Shown here piece by piece: positions 17,175-29,509 of a DNA stretch of 64,000 nt. The position numbers and the translations under genes are program-made. Below the pieces are notes generated by a model. It saw only the letters and a list, made by a program, of their open reading frames with translations. It was not told where the DNA came from and did no database searches. This stretch comes from an uncultured Flavobacteriaceae bacterium (GTDB lineage: Bacteria > Bacteroidota > Bacteroidia > Flavobacteriales > Flavobacteriaceae): contig CALSLW010000001.1 of assembly GCA_943787295.1 (NCBI GenBank), positions 763,501-827,500 on the forward strand, in the 5' to 3' direction. Positions within the stretch are counted from its first letter, which is position 1. Each line of letters begins with the position of its first letter.

Positions 17175-18368
17175 TTATCCTACTGCTTGCTGCACTTTAT
17201 CAGCTGCTTCTTGGAAAGCAGTAGCTGATTGCACATCAAGTCCAGAGTTGTCGATTAACTCTTTCGCAATGTCAGCATTTGTTCCTTGTAGACGAACGAT
17301 GATCGGCACCTTAATGGAATCTCCCATGTTTTTGTAAGCATCTACAATCCCTTGCGCAACACGGTCACAACGTACAATTCCACCGAAGATATTGACTAAG
17401 ATCGCTTCTACTCCAGGATCTTTTAAGATAATACGAAAAGCCGTTTCCACACGAGCGGCGTCTGCCGTACCTCCTACATCTAAGAAGTTCGCAGGAGAAC
17501 CACCAGCTTGCTTGATTAAATCCATAGTTGCCATGGCAAGACCAGCCCCATTAACCATACAACCTACATTTCCGTCTAGGTCAACATAGTTTAAGCCTAC
17601 TTCGCCTGCTTCTACTTCAATAGGATTCTCCTCTCGCTTATCGCGCAATTCAACATAGTCTTTATGACGGTACAAAGCATTATCGTCTATCGTAACTTTA
17701 GCATCGACAGCGATAATACGATCGTCTGAAGTTTTTAATACTGGATTGATTTCAAATAAAGAAGAATCAGAAGATACATAAGCATTGTAAAGAGAAGTGA
17801 TGAATTTCGTCATTTCCTTAAAAGCCTTCCCGCTTAAACCTAAGTTAAAGGCGACTTTACGCGCTTGAAATCCTTGCATCCCTAGAGCAGGATCTATTTC
17901 TTCTGTAAAGATCAAGTGAGGAGTTTCTTCAGCTACTTTTTCGATGTCCATTCCGCCTTCGGTAGAATACATAATCATGTTTTTTCCATTGGCGCGATTC
18001 AATAAAACAGAAACATAGAATTCACTTGGCTCTGATTCACCTGGGTAGTATACATCTTCTGCCACTAATACTTGGTGTACTGGCTTCCCTGCAGGAGGAG
18101 TTTGTGGGGTTATTAATTGCATTCCAATAATCTGGTCTGCTATTGTTTTCACTTCATCAAGATTTTTAGCAAGCTTAACTCCACCACCTTTACCGCGTCC
18201 ACCTGCATGGATTTGCGCTTTAATGACATGCCAACCTGTACCAGTAGTTTCTGTTAAAGATTTTGCAGCAGCAACAGCTTCGTCAGCAGTTTGCGCAACA
18301 ATACCACGTTGGATACCTACCCCAAAACTGGCTAAAATTTCTTTTCCTTGATATTCGTGTAAATTCAT
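17175..18368 (-). CDS. sucC: Succinate-CoA ligase [ADP-forming] subunit beta
   Basis: 397 residues, TCA cycle, cytoplasmic. The enzyme couples succinyl-CoA cleavage to nucleotide triphosphate synthesis. The N-terminal ATP-grasp domain is visible (M-N-L-H-E-Y-Q-G-K-E-I-L, V-I-K-A-Q-I-H-A-G-G-R-G-K-G-G-G-V near 49-65, F-E-I-N-P near 199-203) and the C-terminal CoA-ligase domain contains N-F-L-D-V-G-G and N-I-F-G-G-I-V-R-C-D. Subunit alpha (sucD) is not adjacent, which is common in Flavobacteriia where the two genes are often apart. A TATTTTTG element lies 20 nt before the ATG. Confidence 0.97.
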   Translation of the reverse strand: MNLHEYQGKEILASFGVGIQRGIVAQTADEAVAAAKSLTETTGTGWHVIKAQIHAGGRGKGGGVKLAKNLDEVKTIADQIIGMQLITPQTPPAGKPVHQVLVAEDVYYPGESEPSEFYVSVLLNRANGKNMIMYSTEGGMDIEKVAEETPHLIFTEEIDPALGMQGFQARKVAFNLGLSGKAFKEMTKFITSLYNAYVSSDSSLFEINPVLKTSDDRIIAVDAKVTIDDNALYRHKDYVELRDKREENPIEVEAGEVGLNYVDLDGNVGCMVNGAGLAMATMDLIKQAGGSPANFLDVGGTADAARVETAFRIILKDPGVEAILVNIFGGIVRCDRVAQGIVDAYKNMGDSIKVPIIVRLQGTNADIAKELIDNSGLDVQSATAFQEAADKVQQAVG

Positions 18369-18388
18369 CTTTGGTTGTTTTCGTTGAG

Positions 18389-18396
18389 CAAAAATA
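18389..18396 (-). promoter_or_regulatory. Bacteroidota -7 element upstream of sucC
   Basis: TATTTTTG on the minus strand, an exact TAnnTTTG match, 20 nt before the sucC ATG. No clear TTTG -33 box is seen. Confidence 0.5.
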
Positions 18397-18533
18397 AAAA
18401 AAGAAAGCAGAGTTACCTATTGCTTTGAAAAAAGGTTTTGTTTTATTTATAACATTTTTTGATATTTTTAAATAAATACAATAGACCCCTTATTTATTAG
18501 ACTTAAGTTATTACTTTTGGAAAAAAATTAAAG

Positions 18534-19769
18534 ATGGAAAACGTAGCATTACGTCAAATTGCACAACAAGCAGATGGCCCTGTTTATGTATATGATGCTA
18601 ATAGAATCAAAGCACAATACGATCGTTTAACGAGCGCCTTTAATGGCGTGAAACAACTGCGCTTACATTATGCTACAAAGGCATTAAACAATATTTCTAT
18701 TTTAAAGTACATTCAATCTTTGGGTGCTGGCTTAGACACGGTTTCTATTCAAGAAGTGCAACTGGGCTTAGCCGCTGGATTTGATCCATCTACCATTATT
18801 TTTACTCCCAATGGTGTTTCCTTAAATGAAATTGAGAAAGTTGCTAAACTAGGCGTTCAAATCAACATTGACAATTTATCTATCCTAGAACAATTTGGAA
18901 GTAAATATCCTGACGTTCCAGTTTGTATCCGCATCAATCCTCACGTAATGGCAGGTGGAAACAGCAATATTTCTGTGGGTCATATCGATTCAAAGTTTGG
19001 GATTTCGATTCATCAAATTCCGCATTTATTGCGCATAACAGAAAACACTCAAATGCGCATCAATGGAATCCATATGCACACTGGGAGCGATATTCTTGAC
19101 ATCGATGTTTTCTTACATGCCACCGAGATTTTATTTGAGACGGCTAAAAATTTTAAGAATTTATCTTTTATTGACTTTGGCTCTGGATTCAAAGTGCCCT
19201 ACAAGCCAGGAGACATTGAGACCAATATTGAAGAATTAGGAGAGAAACTAACGGAAAAATTCAACCATTTTTGTGAAGAATACGGACAAGAATTAACCTT
19301 AGCTTTTGAACCGGGTAAATTCTTAGTAAGTCAAGCAGGTTACTTTGTAACCAAAGTGAACGTCGTTAAACAGACCACCTCAACGGTCTTTGCACAAGTG
19401 GACAGTGGCTTTAATCACTTGATTCGCCCTATGCTTTATGGATCTCACCATGAGATTCTCAACATCTCCAACCCTGAAGGTAGAGAGCGTTTTTATTCTG
19501 TAGTAGGTTATATCTGTGAGACAGATACTTTTGGAAGCAATCGTAAAATAGCAGAAATAAGCGAAGGAGATTATTTAGCTTTCCAAAATGCAGGAGCCTA
19601 TTGCCAGACTATGGCAAGCAATTATAATTCGCGTTTTCGTCCAGCAGAATACCTGTGGTTAAACAATGAAACACATTTGATTCGAAAACAAGAAACTTTT
19701 GAAGATATACTGCGCAATCAAATTGAATTAGATGCTGCTGTTATTAATGGAGCAATTGTTTCTGTCTAA
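18534..19769 (+). CDS. lysA: Diaminopimelate decarboxylase
   Basis: 411 residues, PLP enzyme converting meso-diaminopimelate to lysine. Fold type III barrel with the PLP lysine in Y-A-T-K-A-L-N-N (Lys48), H-T-G-S-D near residue 183, the glycine-rich phosphate loop near G-S-G, E-P-G-K-F-L-V near 261-267, the catalytic cysteine region C-E-T-D-T-F-G near 325 (usually C-E-S-x-D), and N-A-G-A-Y near 347-351. Single gene; it runs into mnmA with a four-base stop-codon overlap. A TACTTTTG element 15 nt upstream of the ATG is the likely -7 box. Confidence 0.95.
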   Translation: MENVALRQIAQQADGPVYVYDANRIKAQYDRLTSAFNGVKQLRLHYATKALNNISILKYIQSLGAGLDTVSIQEVQLGLAAGFDPSTIIFTPNGVSLNEIEKVAKLGVQINIDNLSILEQFGSKYPDVPVCIRINPHVMAGGNSNISVGHIDSKFGISIHQIPHLLRITENTQMRINGIHMHTGSDILDIDVFLHATEILFETAKNFKNLSFIDFGSGFKVPYKPGDIETNIEELGEKLTEKFNHFCEEYGQELTLAFEPGKFLVSQAGYFVTKVNVVKQTTSTVFAQVDSGFNHLIRPMLYGSHHEILNISNPEGRERFYSVVGYICETDTFGSNRKIAEISEGDYLAFQNAGAYCQTMASNYNSRFRPAEYLWLNNETHLIRKQETFEDILRNQIELDAAVINGAIVSV

Positions 19770-20956
19770 GAAATAACCCCAGAACCTAAGAGTTCTTCTC
19801 CTTGATGCCAAGCCACAAATTGCCCTTCTGCGATAGCAGATTGCGGTTGATCAAATAACACAAAAAGACCTTCTTTTTCTTGAAAGAGGGTCGCTTTTTC
19901 TAAAGGCTGTCGATAACGAATTCGCGCCATCACTTCCATTTGCTCCCCTAAATCTAGGCGCATATCCGCTCTTACCCAATGAATATCATTGGGTTTCACT
20001 AACAGCCCTCGGCGGTATAAACCAGGATGCTGTTTCCCCTGCCCTGTATAAATAATATTTTCTTTTACGTCTGTATCAATTACAAAGAGGGGCTCTACTG
20101 TACCTCCTACACCAAGTCCTTTACGCTGTCCCTTTGTAAAATAATGCGCCCCATCATGCTCTCCTACTATCTGCCCATCTTGCGGACTATAATCGGTTTT
20201 TGCAGCATGGTAATGCAACATCGATAAGGTAGTGTCAAATGCTTCTGGAGCAGCAGTATAGGCGTTAAAATCATCAGGAATTTCAACGACATTTCCTTTT
20301 TTAGGCGCGAGTTGTTGTTGTAAAAAGTCTGGTAAGCGAACCTTCCCAATAAAACAAAGTCCTTGAGAATCCTTTTTATCGGCTGTGATTAAATCTTGGC
20401 TAGCCGCTATTTCTCGAACCGCAGATTTCTGCAAATGACCTATGGGGAATAAAACCTTTGATAATTGTGCTTGCGTTAACTGACACAAGAAATAAGATTG
20501 ATCCTTATTGGGGTCTGCACCGGCAATCAATTGATGGGTTGCTTGACCATTCACTTCAATTGTTTGACGTTGGCAATAATGACCTGTAGCGACATAATCT
20601 GCCCCTAATGAAAGAGCGATCTCTAAAAAGACATCAAACTTAATTTCACGATTACATAAAACATCTGGATTAGGGGTTCTCCCCTGCTTGTATTCCTCAA
20701 ACATGTAGTCTACTATACGTGTTTTGTATTGCTGGCTTAAGTCAACTGTTTGAAAAGGTATACCGAGTTTTTCAGCCACAATAAGGGCGTCATTACTGTC
20801 TTCTAACCAAGGACATTCTGCAGAAATCGTGACACTTTCGTCGTGCCAATTCTTCATAAAAAGGCCAATTACATTGTATCCCTGCTCTTTTAATAAATAT
20901 GCAGCGACACTAGAGTCTACCCCACCTGAAAGTCCAACAATAACGGTTTTTGCCAT
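19766..20956 (-). CDS. mnmA: tRNA-specific 2-thiouridylase MnmA
   Basis: 396 residues, cytoplasmic. It thiolates U34 of tRNA-Lys, -Glu and -Gln. The PP-loop ATPase motif is G-L-S-G-G-V-D-S-S (residues 8-16), followed by M-K-N-W; the two active-site cysteines are in N-P-D-V-L-C-N (near 102) and G-L-C-F-I-G (near 206). Length is a little above the usual 360-375. The TACCTTTG element at 20961-20968 ends 4 nt before the ATG, so the mRNA is probably leaderless or nearly so. Convergent with lysA, sharing the bases CTAA for both stops. Confidence 0.96.
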   Translation of the reverse strand: MAKTVIVGLSGGVDSSVAAYLLKEQGYNVIGLFMKNWHDESVTISAECPWLEDSNDALIVAEKLGIPFQTVDLSQQYKTRIVDYMFEEYKQGRTPNPDVLCNREIKFDVFLEIALSLGADYVATGHYCQRQTIEVNGQATHQLIAGADPNKDQSYFLCQLTQAQLSKVLFPIGHLQKSAVREIAASQDLITADKKDSQGLCFIGKVRLPDFLQQQLAPKKGNVVEIPDDFNAYTAAPEAFDTTLSMLHYHAAKTDYSPQDGQIVGEHDGAHYFTKGQRKGLGVGGTVEPLFVIDTDVKENIIYTGQGKQHPGLYRRGLLVKPNDIHWVRADMRLDLGEQMEVMARIRYRQPLEKATLFQEKEGLFVLFDQPQSAIAEGQFVAWHQGEELLGSGVIS

Positions 20957-20960
20957 GGGG

Positions 20961-20968
20961 CAAAGGTA
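20961..20968 (-). promoter_or_regulatory. Bacteroidota -7 element abutting the mnmA start
   Basis: TACCTTTG on the minus strand, exact TAnnTTTG, followed by CCCC and ATG. With initiation about 4 nt after the final G the 5' leader would be 0-1 nt. The -33 region is not a good match. Confidence 0.55.
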
Positions 20969-20992
20969 GCAAATGTTTCTTTTGAAATAACT

Positions 20993-22819
20993 TTAGCGCT
21001 TCCCCTTTTGCTTTATCTTTTGTTGCTTTTCGGCTTCTTCCATCGCTTTTTGCAATCGAGCTGTAAAGCCTCCTGCCTTTTTAGGCTTTTTCTTATTCTC
21101 TTCAATTTGTGCAAAGATTTTATCCTCGCTTACCACAAAGTTCTTAATGACAAGCATCAAGATGATGGTCAAGACATTCGATACAAAATAATAGAGACTT
21201 AATCCACTGGCATAGTTGTTAAAGAAAAACAACATCATCAAAGGCATCAAGTACATGATAAACTTCATATTAGGCATGCCCGGCTGCTGTGTTGCCTGCT
21301 GTTGCCCCATGGTCATCATCGTATAGAAAAAGATAGCGACAGAAGCTAAAATGGGGAACAAACTAATATGATCTCCATAAAAAGGAATATTAAAAGGAAG
21401 TTCATAGACAGAATCGTAAGACGATAAGTCGTCTGCCCATAAGAAGCTTTTTTGACGTAAGGCAAAAGCAACTGGGAAGAAACTAAACAAGGCATAAAAA
21501 ACCGGGAGTTGCAACAGTGCTGGCAAACACCCTGACATAGGGTTTGCACCCGCCTTATTGTATAAAGCCATGGTTTCTTGCTGGCGTTTTACAGCATCTT
21601 CTTTGTACTTTTTAGTGATTTCATCCACCTCTGGCTTAAGTACCTTCATCTTAATTTGCGAAACATAAGACTTATAGGTCACTGGCGACATGGCTAAACG
21701 CACAATTATCGTCATAATAATAATGGCTATGCCAAAGGGCAAAAAGGAACTTAAAAAGCCAAATAATGGAATAAAGATCGACTTGTTAATCCACCCAAAT
21801 ATCCCCCAACCAAAGTTGATGCTTTTTTCAATCCCTAATTCGTATTGCGCTAAAGTCTTGTATTCTGAAGGACCAAAATACCACTGAAAGGAATGCGCCA
21901 ATTCACCCGTACTCTTCAATGGGAAGGACGAATGATATTGCTTTGTAAATACTTGTGCTTTGTCTTCAGATTCTACTAGACTTTCAGATGTTATCTCAGC
22001 TGTTTCAATTGAAGTTGCAGGAATCAAAATAGAATTAAAGAAATGTTGCTTATACCCGATCCATTGCACATCTTCTAGCTGCTCTTCATCTTCTCCAGTA
22101 ATCGACAATTCGTTTACTTTTTCTCCTTCATAACCATAAGTGAGTTCTGTGTAACGATTTTCATATTCTACACTTCTCGAATTGCGAAATGCCTTTAAAT
22201 CCCAACTTAGATTCTGGTCTATATTTTGATTGATCACCCCTTGCATACCGCTAGATCGAATGGAAAAGTCTACCATAAAATCATTTGGCGTTAAGGCATA
22301 TCTAAAGGCAATCCATTGGTTTTGATTGAGTGCTGCTTTAAGCATTAAAACGCTTTGACCATTTGCTTCGGTTAGCTCTGGGGTAAAATATAGATCGGCT
22401 GTATTCAGGGTTCTTCCGTCAAGGGTGGTAAAACTAAAGTTGATGTCTTGATTGTTTGCCACTAAATTTAATGGCTCTCCTAAATAATTGGTATACCCTT
22501 TTAGATGGGCTAGGGTCATTTGACCTCCTTTAGTCGAAAAAACAAAGGAAAGCACTTCGTTTTCAAGGCTTAGCTCACGCGCTTCGCGTGCTTGAACTAA
22601 ATCTGCAAACGAGCCAAAGTTGTTTTGTAACTCAATGCGCTGCACAGAATCATTTTGCACCACCACTACTTCTGCCACTGGTTCGGCTTGTGTTTCTGTA
22701 GTTGCTTCTGTTTCTGCAACTTCTTCCACCGGCTGTTGATCCATCAACATCCAGGTCATGATTAAAGCAATTAAGATAAATCCTACTAGCTGATAGGGAT
22801 CAAATTTTTTCTCTTCCAT
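20993..22819 (-). CDS. yidC: Membrane protein insertase YidC
   Basis: 608 residues, inner membrane. It inserts and folds membrane proteins alone or with SecYEG. An N-terminal helix (L-V-G-F-I-L-I-A-L-I-M-T-W-M near residues 11-24) is followed by a large periplasmic domain to about residue 340, then the five-helix insertase core, including F-G-I-A-I-I-I-M-T-I-I-V-R-L with the conserved groove arginine, N-P-M-S-G-C-L-P-A-L-L-Q-L-P near 425-438, and S-G-L-S-L-Y-Y-F near 543-550; the C terminus is Lys-rich. It starts 6 nt after pyrG, an arrangement typical of Bacteroidota. Confidence 0.96.
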   Translation of the reverse strand: MEEKKFDPYQLVGFILIALIMTWMLMDQQPVEEVAETEATTETQAEPVAEVVVVQNDSVQRIELQNNFGSFADLVQAREARELSLENEVLSFVFSTKGGQMTLAHLKGYTNYLGEPLNLVANNQDINFSFTTLDGRTLNTADLYFTPELTEANGQSVLMLKAALNQNQWIAFRYALTPNDFMVDFSIRSSGMQGVINQNIDQNLSWDLKAFRNSRSVEYENRYTELTYGYEGEKVNELSITGEDEEQLEDVQWIGYKQHFFNSILIPATSIETAEITSESLVESEDKAQVFTKQYHSSFPLKSTGELAHSFQWYFGPSEYKTLAQYELGIEKSINFGWGIFGWINKSIFIPLFGFLSSFLPFGIAIIIMTIIVRLAMSPVTYKSYVSQIKMKVLKPEVDEITKKYKEDAVKRQQETMALYNKAGANPMSGCLPALLQLPVFYALFSFFPVAFALRQKSFLWADDLSSYDSVYELPFNIPFYGDHISLFPILASVAIFFYTMMTMGQQQATQQPGMPNMKFIMYLMPLMMLFFFNNYASGLSLYYFVSNVLTIILMLVIKNFVVSEDKIFAQIEENKKKPKKAGGFTARLQKAMEEAEKQQKIKQKGKR

Positions 22820-22825
22820 AAGTTT

Positions 22826-24463
<1,638 letters not shown>

Positions 24464-24518
24464 TTATTTACCGGACTCAAAAATACAAAAAGTATTCGTG
24501 TTTTTGATGCCCCATAGG

Positions 24519-26243
24519 CTATTTCTTAATTTCCACAATCTCATATCCTTGATGCTGCAAAAGATAAAAGCCTACATTTTGATAACCGGCTTGAGGCGCT
24601 TCGGCATAATTAAATCGATTTTCGATATAATCTGTCTCTCCTATTGTTGGTATATAAATTCGTTCTTGATAAGCTAGACGCAAAATAGCATCCAGGGTAA
24701 CATCATAGGCCCTAAATGCGTCTTTAGAGGGAAAATCCCCAAATCTTTCTTGATAAGTTTTTTTAAACGCTGCTCTTCTAGCCCCTTCGATAGGGTGGTT
24801 TCCATTGAGGTAAGTAAATCGTAGATTCCCTAAATGCTTTCTTGAGATATTATCATTTTCATAGATGGGCGTTCGAAGGGTCGTAAACAATTGTACATCC
24901 CTTTCTTTAGAAACTTGAGAATTTAACAGTGAAATTACGTTTGCGGTTAGGTTTAAATCTTGGGATTCATAAACCACTTTATTGGGCAGAGAATCGATTA
25001 ACAACGAATCGATTAAATCTGGCATCACAAATCCACCTGCTTCTGGTCTAACACGATGTGCAAAAGGATACTTTTCTTCTAATCGCTTGACAAAAGCTGC
25101 ATTGAGGGTATCTGCAATAATCACCACATTTTGTGTGGTGTCGATGATTTGTGATAGATAAGCCACCATCTTATCTCTAATTGATGCGAGCGGGCTTACC
25201 GATTGATATACATTTTCTCTTTGTTGAACCGCCTTTGAAGACAAGGGCGCCACCATTGCTAGATCACTCAATGCGGGTAATTGAGCAGCAAAGTCGAAAT
25301 TTGACGGAATTAACGGTCCAATGACTGTTTGCACTCCGGACCAATCTGTTGCATCAGCCAGTTCTTGAATCTTCTCTTTTTTATTTTGAGAGTCCATCAC
25401 ATTGAGTTCAACAGCTATCCCTAGGGAATCTGCTTTTTCAACTGCAAGCGCCATTCCCATATAAAAATCTAAAGCAATGGTATGCAGGTTACGCTTTTTT
25501 AATAAAGCAGTAGTTTTTTCAATAGAATCGAATTCAATTGAAGCAGACTTAAAGGGTAAAAATGAGGCGATTTTAATGCTTATATCACTAAATGTAGAAT
25601 CTTCTAATCGAACTTTTTCGATTAACAAATCATCTTCAATCTTAAGATCGCCTGTGTTTTGAGGAGAAATTTTAAGGATCATTCCTTCTTGTAATCCTGT
25701 GATAGGAAGTGTGGGGTTGAGTTCAATAAGATCTGCTTCTGTTACCCCTAACTTTTTTTCTAGGCGATAAAAACCTTCTTTTGGTTTTACCTTGTAATAA
25801 TTAAAGGATTCTTCAAGGGCTTTTATCTCTTCTACAGTTCTTTTAGGAATGACAATTTCTTGGCCAACCTTAAGTCCGTCTTTGATTTGCGGATTAAGGG
25901 ATTCTAATTCCTGAATGGTAATTCCATAGCGATAGGCTAAACGCCATTTGGTTTCTTTAGGAAGCACCAAATATTTGACTAAACCTTCTTTTAGTGGAAC
26001 TGCTTTAGGCGCTTCAACGACAGGATAAACAGGGATTTTGAGTTGCATCCTCTTTTTCAAGCCTATTTTTTGAACCACAGGATTGAACTCATTTATCTGC
26101 TCGATAGTGATATTGTATTTACGGGCAAGACCATAGAGGGACTCTTTCTTCTTCACTTTATGTGTAAGAAATCTTTCGGGTTCGTTTTGGCCAAAGGCCA
26201 TAAAAACAAAAAGGAAACTAAAAATAAATAAAAACGCTCTCAT
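24519..26243 (-). CDS. Triple-LysM protein with periplasmic-binding-protein-like domain
   Basis: 574 residues, exported. Signal peptide M-R-A-F-L-F-I-F-S-F-L-F-V-F-M-A-F-G-Q. Three LysM modules follow at about residues 27-70, 88-133 and 147-192 (each with Y-x-L-A/Y-R-x-x-x-I/V-T and a N-P step), which bind peptidoglycan glycan. From about 215 to the end is a type 1 periplasmic-binding fold like the ligand-binding domain of ABC amino acid transporters (I-A-S-F-L-P-F, I-G-P-L-I-P-S, G-A-R-R-A-F-K-K-T-Y). No transporter genes are near. It probably sits on peptidoglycan in the periplasm; the ligand is unknown. 20 nt after guaA on the same strand. Confidence 0.88.
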   Translation of the reverse strand: MRAFLFIFSFLFVFMAFGQNEPERFLTHKVKKKESLYGLARKYNITIEQINEFNPVVQKIGLKKRMQLKIPVYPVVEAPKAVPLKEGLVKYLVLPKETKWRLAYRYGITIQELESLNPQIKDGLKVGQEIVIPKRTVEEIKALEESFNYYKVKPKEGFYRLEKKLGVTEADLIELNPTLPITGLQEGMILKISPQNTGDLKIEDDLLIEKVRLEDSTFSDISIKIASFLPFKSASIEFDSIEKTTALLKKRNLHTIALDFYMGMALAVEKADSLGIAVELNVMDSQNKKEKIQELADATDWSGVQTVIGPLIPSNFDFAAQLPALSDLAMVAPLSSKAVQQRENVYQSVSPLASIRDKMVAYLSQIIDTTQNVVIIADTLNAAFVKRLEEKYPFAHRVRPEAGGFVMPDLIDSLLIDSLPNKVVYESQDLNLTANVISLLNSQVSKERDVQLFTTLRTPIYENDNISRKHLGNLRFTYLNGNHPIEGARRAAFKKTYQERFGDFPSKDAFRAYDVTLDAILRLAYQERIYIPTIGETDYIENRFNYAEAPQAGYQNVGFYLLQHQGYEIVEIKK

Positions 26244-26263
26244 GTCTTATGCAATATCAACAA

Positions 26264-27793
26264 TTATTCCCATTCGATGGTTGCGGGTGGCTTAGAACTT
26301 ATGTCATACACCACGCGATTTACTCCTTTTACTTTATTGATGATGTCGTTAGAGGTTTTTTGCAGAAATTCATAGGGTAAATTCACCCAGTCTGCGGTCA
26401 TCCCATCTGTTGAAGTTACTGCGCGAAGTGCCACACATTTTTCATAGGTGCGTTCATCTCCCATCACTCCTACACTATTGACTGGCAATAAAATAGCACC
26501 TGCTTGCCAGACATCATTGTACAAGCCTGCGTCTTTTAAGCCTTGCACATAAATGGCATCGACTTCTTGTAACATGGCTACTTTTTCTGGGGTGATGTCA
26601 CCCAAAATTCTAATGGCTAAACCAGGTCCTGGAAAAGGATGCCTGCCTAATAATTCTTTATCTATGCCTAAACTCTTTCCTACCCTACGCACCTCATCTT
26701 TAAAGAGCATACGCAATGGTTCGACGATTTTAAGCTTCATATAATCGGGTAAACCCCCCACATTGTGATGCGATTTAATGGTAGCAGAAGGGCCGTTTAC
26801 CGAGATGGATTCGATCACATCTGGATAAATGGTTCCTTGTGCTAACCAGGTGGCACCATCAATCTTCTTTGACTCATCGTCAAAAACATCGATAAAAGTA
26901 TTCCCGATAACTTTTCGCTTTTTTTCAGGATCAGAAACCCCAGCAAGTTTAGATAAAAACAGTTCGCTTGCGTCTACTCCTTTAACGTTTAGACCCATCC
27001 CGTTGTATTGTTCTAATACACTAGAGAATTCATCCTTGCGCAATAAACCGTTATTGACAAAGATACAGCTGAGTTGATCCCCAATTGCTTGATGCAATAA
27101 GACTGCAGCAACGGTAGAATCTACTCCGCCAGAAAGGCCTAAAATAACTTTTTCTTCTCCTATTTGCTCTTTTAAATTTGCAATGGTCATATTGACAAAA
27201 GAGTCTGGTGTCCAATCTTGTTTTACACCAGCAATATTCACTAAGAAGTTTTCTAACAACTGTTTTCCATCGGTAGAGTGATACACTTCTGGATGGAATT
27301 GAATCGCATAAGTATCTTCGCCATCTATGCGGTAAGCCGCATTTTCAACATCTGAAGTACTGGCTAGTTTCACCCCATTTGAGGGTAATTCTTTAATGGT
27401 ATCACTGTGGCTCATCCAGACTTGACTCCCGATTTCAATTCCTGCAAATAGGTCGCTATTTTCTGTGATAGAAGATAAGTTTGCACGCCCGTATTCTCTT
27501 GTTGCAGAAGGACTTACTTTTCCTCCAGAAAAGTGCGCCAAATATTGGGCCCCATAACACACAGCCAGTAGTGGCTTTTTCGATCTAATCTGTTCAAGGT
27601 TTGGATGCGGTGCATCTTCTGCCCTAACAGAATAAGGGGATCCAGAAAGAATCACAGCCTTAAAAGGGCTAACGTCTTTGGGTGGATTGTTATAAGGGTG
27701 TATTTCACAGTAAATAAAGAGCTCGCGAACACGGCGGGCGATCAATTGGGTGTATTGTGATCCAAAGTCTAGGATCAGTACTTTTTCTTCCAT
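26264..27793 (-). CDS. guaA: GMP synthase (glutamine-hydrolysing)
   Basis: 509 residues from the ATG at 27793. Class I glutamine amidotransferase first: L-D-F-G-S-Q-Y-T near residues 7-14, nucleophile in A-V-C-Y-G-A-Q (near 77), H-P-E near 168. Then the ATP-pyrophosphatase domain with L-G-L-S-G-G-V-D-S (near 218-226) and the dimerisation domain with R-H-P-F-P-G-P-G-L and the C-terminal P-P-A-T-I-E-W-E. It makes GMP from XMP. A TTG two codons upstream is open but lies inside the promoter element, so the ATG is chosen. TATTTTTG at 27797-27804 ends 3 nt before it. Confidence 0.97.
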   Translation of the reverse strand: MEEKVLILDFGSQYTQLIARRVRELFIYCEIHPYNNPPKDVSPFKAVILSGSPYSVRAEDAPHPNLEQIRSKKPLLAVCYGAQYLAHFSGGKVSPSATREYGRANLSSITENSDLFAGIEIGSQVWMSHSDTIKELPSNGVKLASTSDVENAAYRIDGEDTYAIQFHPEVYHSTDGKQLLENFLVNIAGVKQDWTPDSFVNMTIANLKEQIGEEKVILGLSGGVDSTVAAVLLHQAIGDQLSCIFVNNGLLRKDEFSSVLEQYNGMGLNVKGVDASELFLSKLAGVSDPEKKRKVIGNTFIDVFDDESKKIDGATWLAQGTIYPDVIESISVNGPSATIKSHHNVGGLPDYMKLKIVEPLRMLFKDEVRRVGKSLGIDKELLGRHPFPGPGLAIRILGDITPEKVAMLQEVDAIYVQGLKDAGLYNDVWQAGAILLPVNSVGVMGDERTYEKCVALRAVTSTDGMTADWVNLPYEFLQKTSNDIINKVKGVNRVVYDISSKPPATIEWE

Positions 27794-27796
27794 GCA

Positions 27797-27804
27797 CAAA
27801 AATA
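27797..27804 (-). promoter_or_regulatory. Bacteroidota -7 element abutting the guaA start
   Basis: TATTTTTG on the minus strand followed by TGC and ATG, the same element-TGC-ATG order as at ruvX. About 18 nt upstream is TTTTC, a weak -33. A leaderless guaA mRNA is predicted. Confidence 0.55.
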
Positions 27805-27852
27805 CAACTATTCAGCAGCTAGGAAAACTCCCACAGAAAAGATTTTCAACAA

Positions 27853-29463
27853 TTATTCTCCCAATTGAATCCAGCTAAATTCTAGTTTTAGTGGATCCAA
27901 ATGTTGAAATAATAATGGTAGTAAACGATGCCCATACACTAAATAAAACTCAAAGAAGTTCGCTTGTCGTTCTTGAAGGGAGTTGTTAGGAAAAACCGCT
28001 TCATGTAAAAGGGTAAGGCGTTGCACATGATCAACTAACTTTTTCTTTTGTGCGTTGAGCAATCGCTTTTCAAGGGCGTCTATACCATTGAACTGTTTTT
28101 GCTTTTGGGCTTTTACAGTTCCTTCAAAAGATGGGTCTGTCTTCTCGACTAAAGTCGCTAGGTAGTCAAACTGCTCTTCTAGCTTTTCTTTTAAGAACTG
28201 TAGATCTAAATCAATGTTACTGATTTGACGAATTTTTTTATTGATTAAAGCATTTCGCTTTAGAAACAATTCTTCTTTTGTCAAATCCAAACGGCTGATT
28301 TTTTCAGCAGTTTTGCGGCTCGTTAATACGGCAGAATTACGCAATAAAAGCAATGGAAATGGCACGGCTTCTTTTTCAAAATACTGCTTGAGCTCTAACC
28401 AGTAAGCAATCTCTCCTCCCCCACCGATATAGCAAAGGTTGGGTAAAATCACTTCTTGATATAAGGGACGCATTAAAACATTTGGTGAAAATCGCTCTGG
28501 ATGATTTTCAACTTCTTCCCAAAGTGCCTCTTTTGTGAAAGTAGTCTTTGTTTCTGTGGTAATATAGCCTGTTGATGTTCGCTCAATACGCTCGCGTAAG
28601 TCATTGGTTAAATAAAACAAATTGACTTGGCGTGGATTAACTTGAGGAGTATAGTTTTGATTGTAATCCTCTTTAATTTTTGCGATAGTATCTTCTACAG
28701 TTGTATGACAATGACCATGTTCCAAATCATTTTTTATCTGCGGGATAAAACATTCTTTTAGAGCTTTTCTATCTGCATCGAGAATAAGCAGGCCCTCTTC
28801 GGCAAAAAAATGATGAACCAACTTTTGGGTTGCTTCTGCTAAAGTATCTGCGCTGCGATAGGTAGAATGAATTAGTGCTTTTACATCTTTGGCGCGATCT
28901 GTTTCCCCTATGGATTGCTCAAAAAGATCCAACAAGGCTGATAAAGATGCTAAAGTCAAACGCCCAACTGGACCTTGACTTTCTTGCGTCCATTGCATTT
29001 TTCTTCCTTGAAAATGGAAAGAGGAAATCTCTTCAAAATCGTGGTCTTCTGTCGCCATCCAATAGACAGGGAGAAAGTTAAACTGAGGGTACTTTTGCTT
29101 AAGCTGCTTACATAGATTGATCGTTGAAATGATCTTATAAAAAAAGTACAATGGTCCTGTAAACAGGTTAAGCTGATGCCCCGTTGTAATGGTAAAAGTG
29201 GTGTCTTTTGCTAAAAGTGAAAGCTGCGCATCTACCATGTTTGTTTGGGGGAAATCTTGGTATTGCAGCTGTAACTCCTTTACCAATGTTTTACGTGTTG
29301 ATAAAGTATACTGCTTTTGCTTTGCTTCAATTTGTTTCTCAAATTGTCCTAACTGAACTGGACCAGACATCAATGTCTCAAGAGCTGGGTGTCCTTCGAT
29401 TAGGTCGCAAATTAAAGGAGAAAAATAGCCTGTATTTCGATAAGGAATACGGGTTAATGCCAT
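27853..29463 (-). CDS. bshC: Bacillithiol biosynthesis cysteine-adding enzyme BshC
   Basis: 536 residues, cytoplasmic. It adds cysteine to glucosaminyl-malate, the last step of bacillithiol synthesis. Family landmarks: T-T-G-H-Q-L-N-L-F-T-G-P-L-Y near residues 113-126, P-V-Y-W-M-A-T-E-D-H-D-F near 155-166, G-G-G-G-E-I-A-Y-W near 350-358, followed by the coiled coil and C-terminal part. Length matches the Bacteroidota type. The bshA and bshB genes are not in the window. It is divergent from the M14 peptidase gene across an 82-nt spacer holding a 10-bp inverted repeat. Confidence 0.93.
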   Translation of the reverse strand: MALTRIPYRNTGYFSPLICDLIEGHPALETLMSGPVQLGQFEKQIEAKQKQYTLSTRKTLVKELQLQYQDFPQTNMVDAQLSLLAKDTTFTITTGHQLNLFTGPLYFFYKIISTINLCKQLKQKYPQFNFLPVYWMATEDHDFEEISSFHFQGRKMQWTQESQGPVGRLTLASLSALLDLFEQSIGETDRAKDVKALIHSTYRSADTLAEATQKLVHHFFAEEGLLILDADRKALKECFIPQIKNDLEHGHCHTTVEDTIAKIKEDYNQNYTPQVNPRQVNLFYLTNDLRERIERTSTGYITTETKTTFTKEALWEEVENHPERFSPNVLMRPLYQEVILPNLCYIGGGGEIAYWLELKQYFEKEAVPFPLLLLRNSAVLTSRKTAEKISRLDLTKEELFLKRNALINKKIRQISNIDLDLQFLKEKLEEQFDYLATLVEKTDPSFEGTVKAQKQKQFNGIDALEKRLLNAQKKKLVDHVQRLTLLHEAVFPNNSLQERQANFFEFYLVYGHRLLPLLFQHLDPLKLEFSWIQLGE

Positions 29464-29509
29464 AGCAATATTTTATTCTGTTAAAGATATTCCATCTCTT
29501 CAGAATAAA

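Noticed and set aside
27794..27799. TTG start two codons upstream for guaA
   Set aside because: That TTG is part of the TATTTTTG promoter element; the ATG at 27793 gives the normal GuaA N-terminus.
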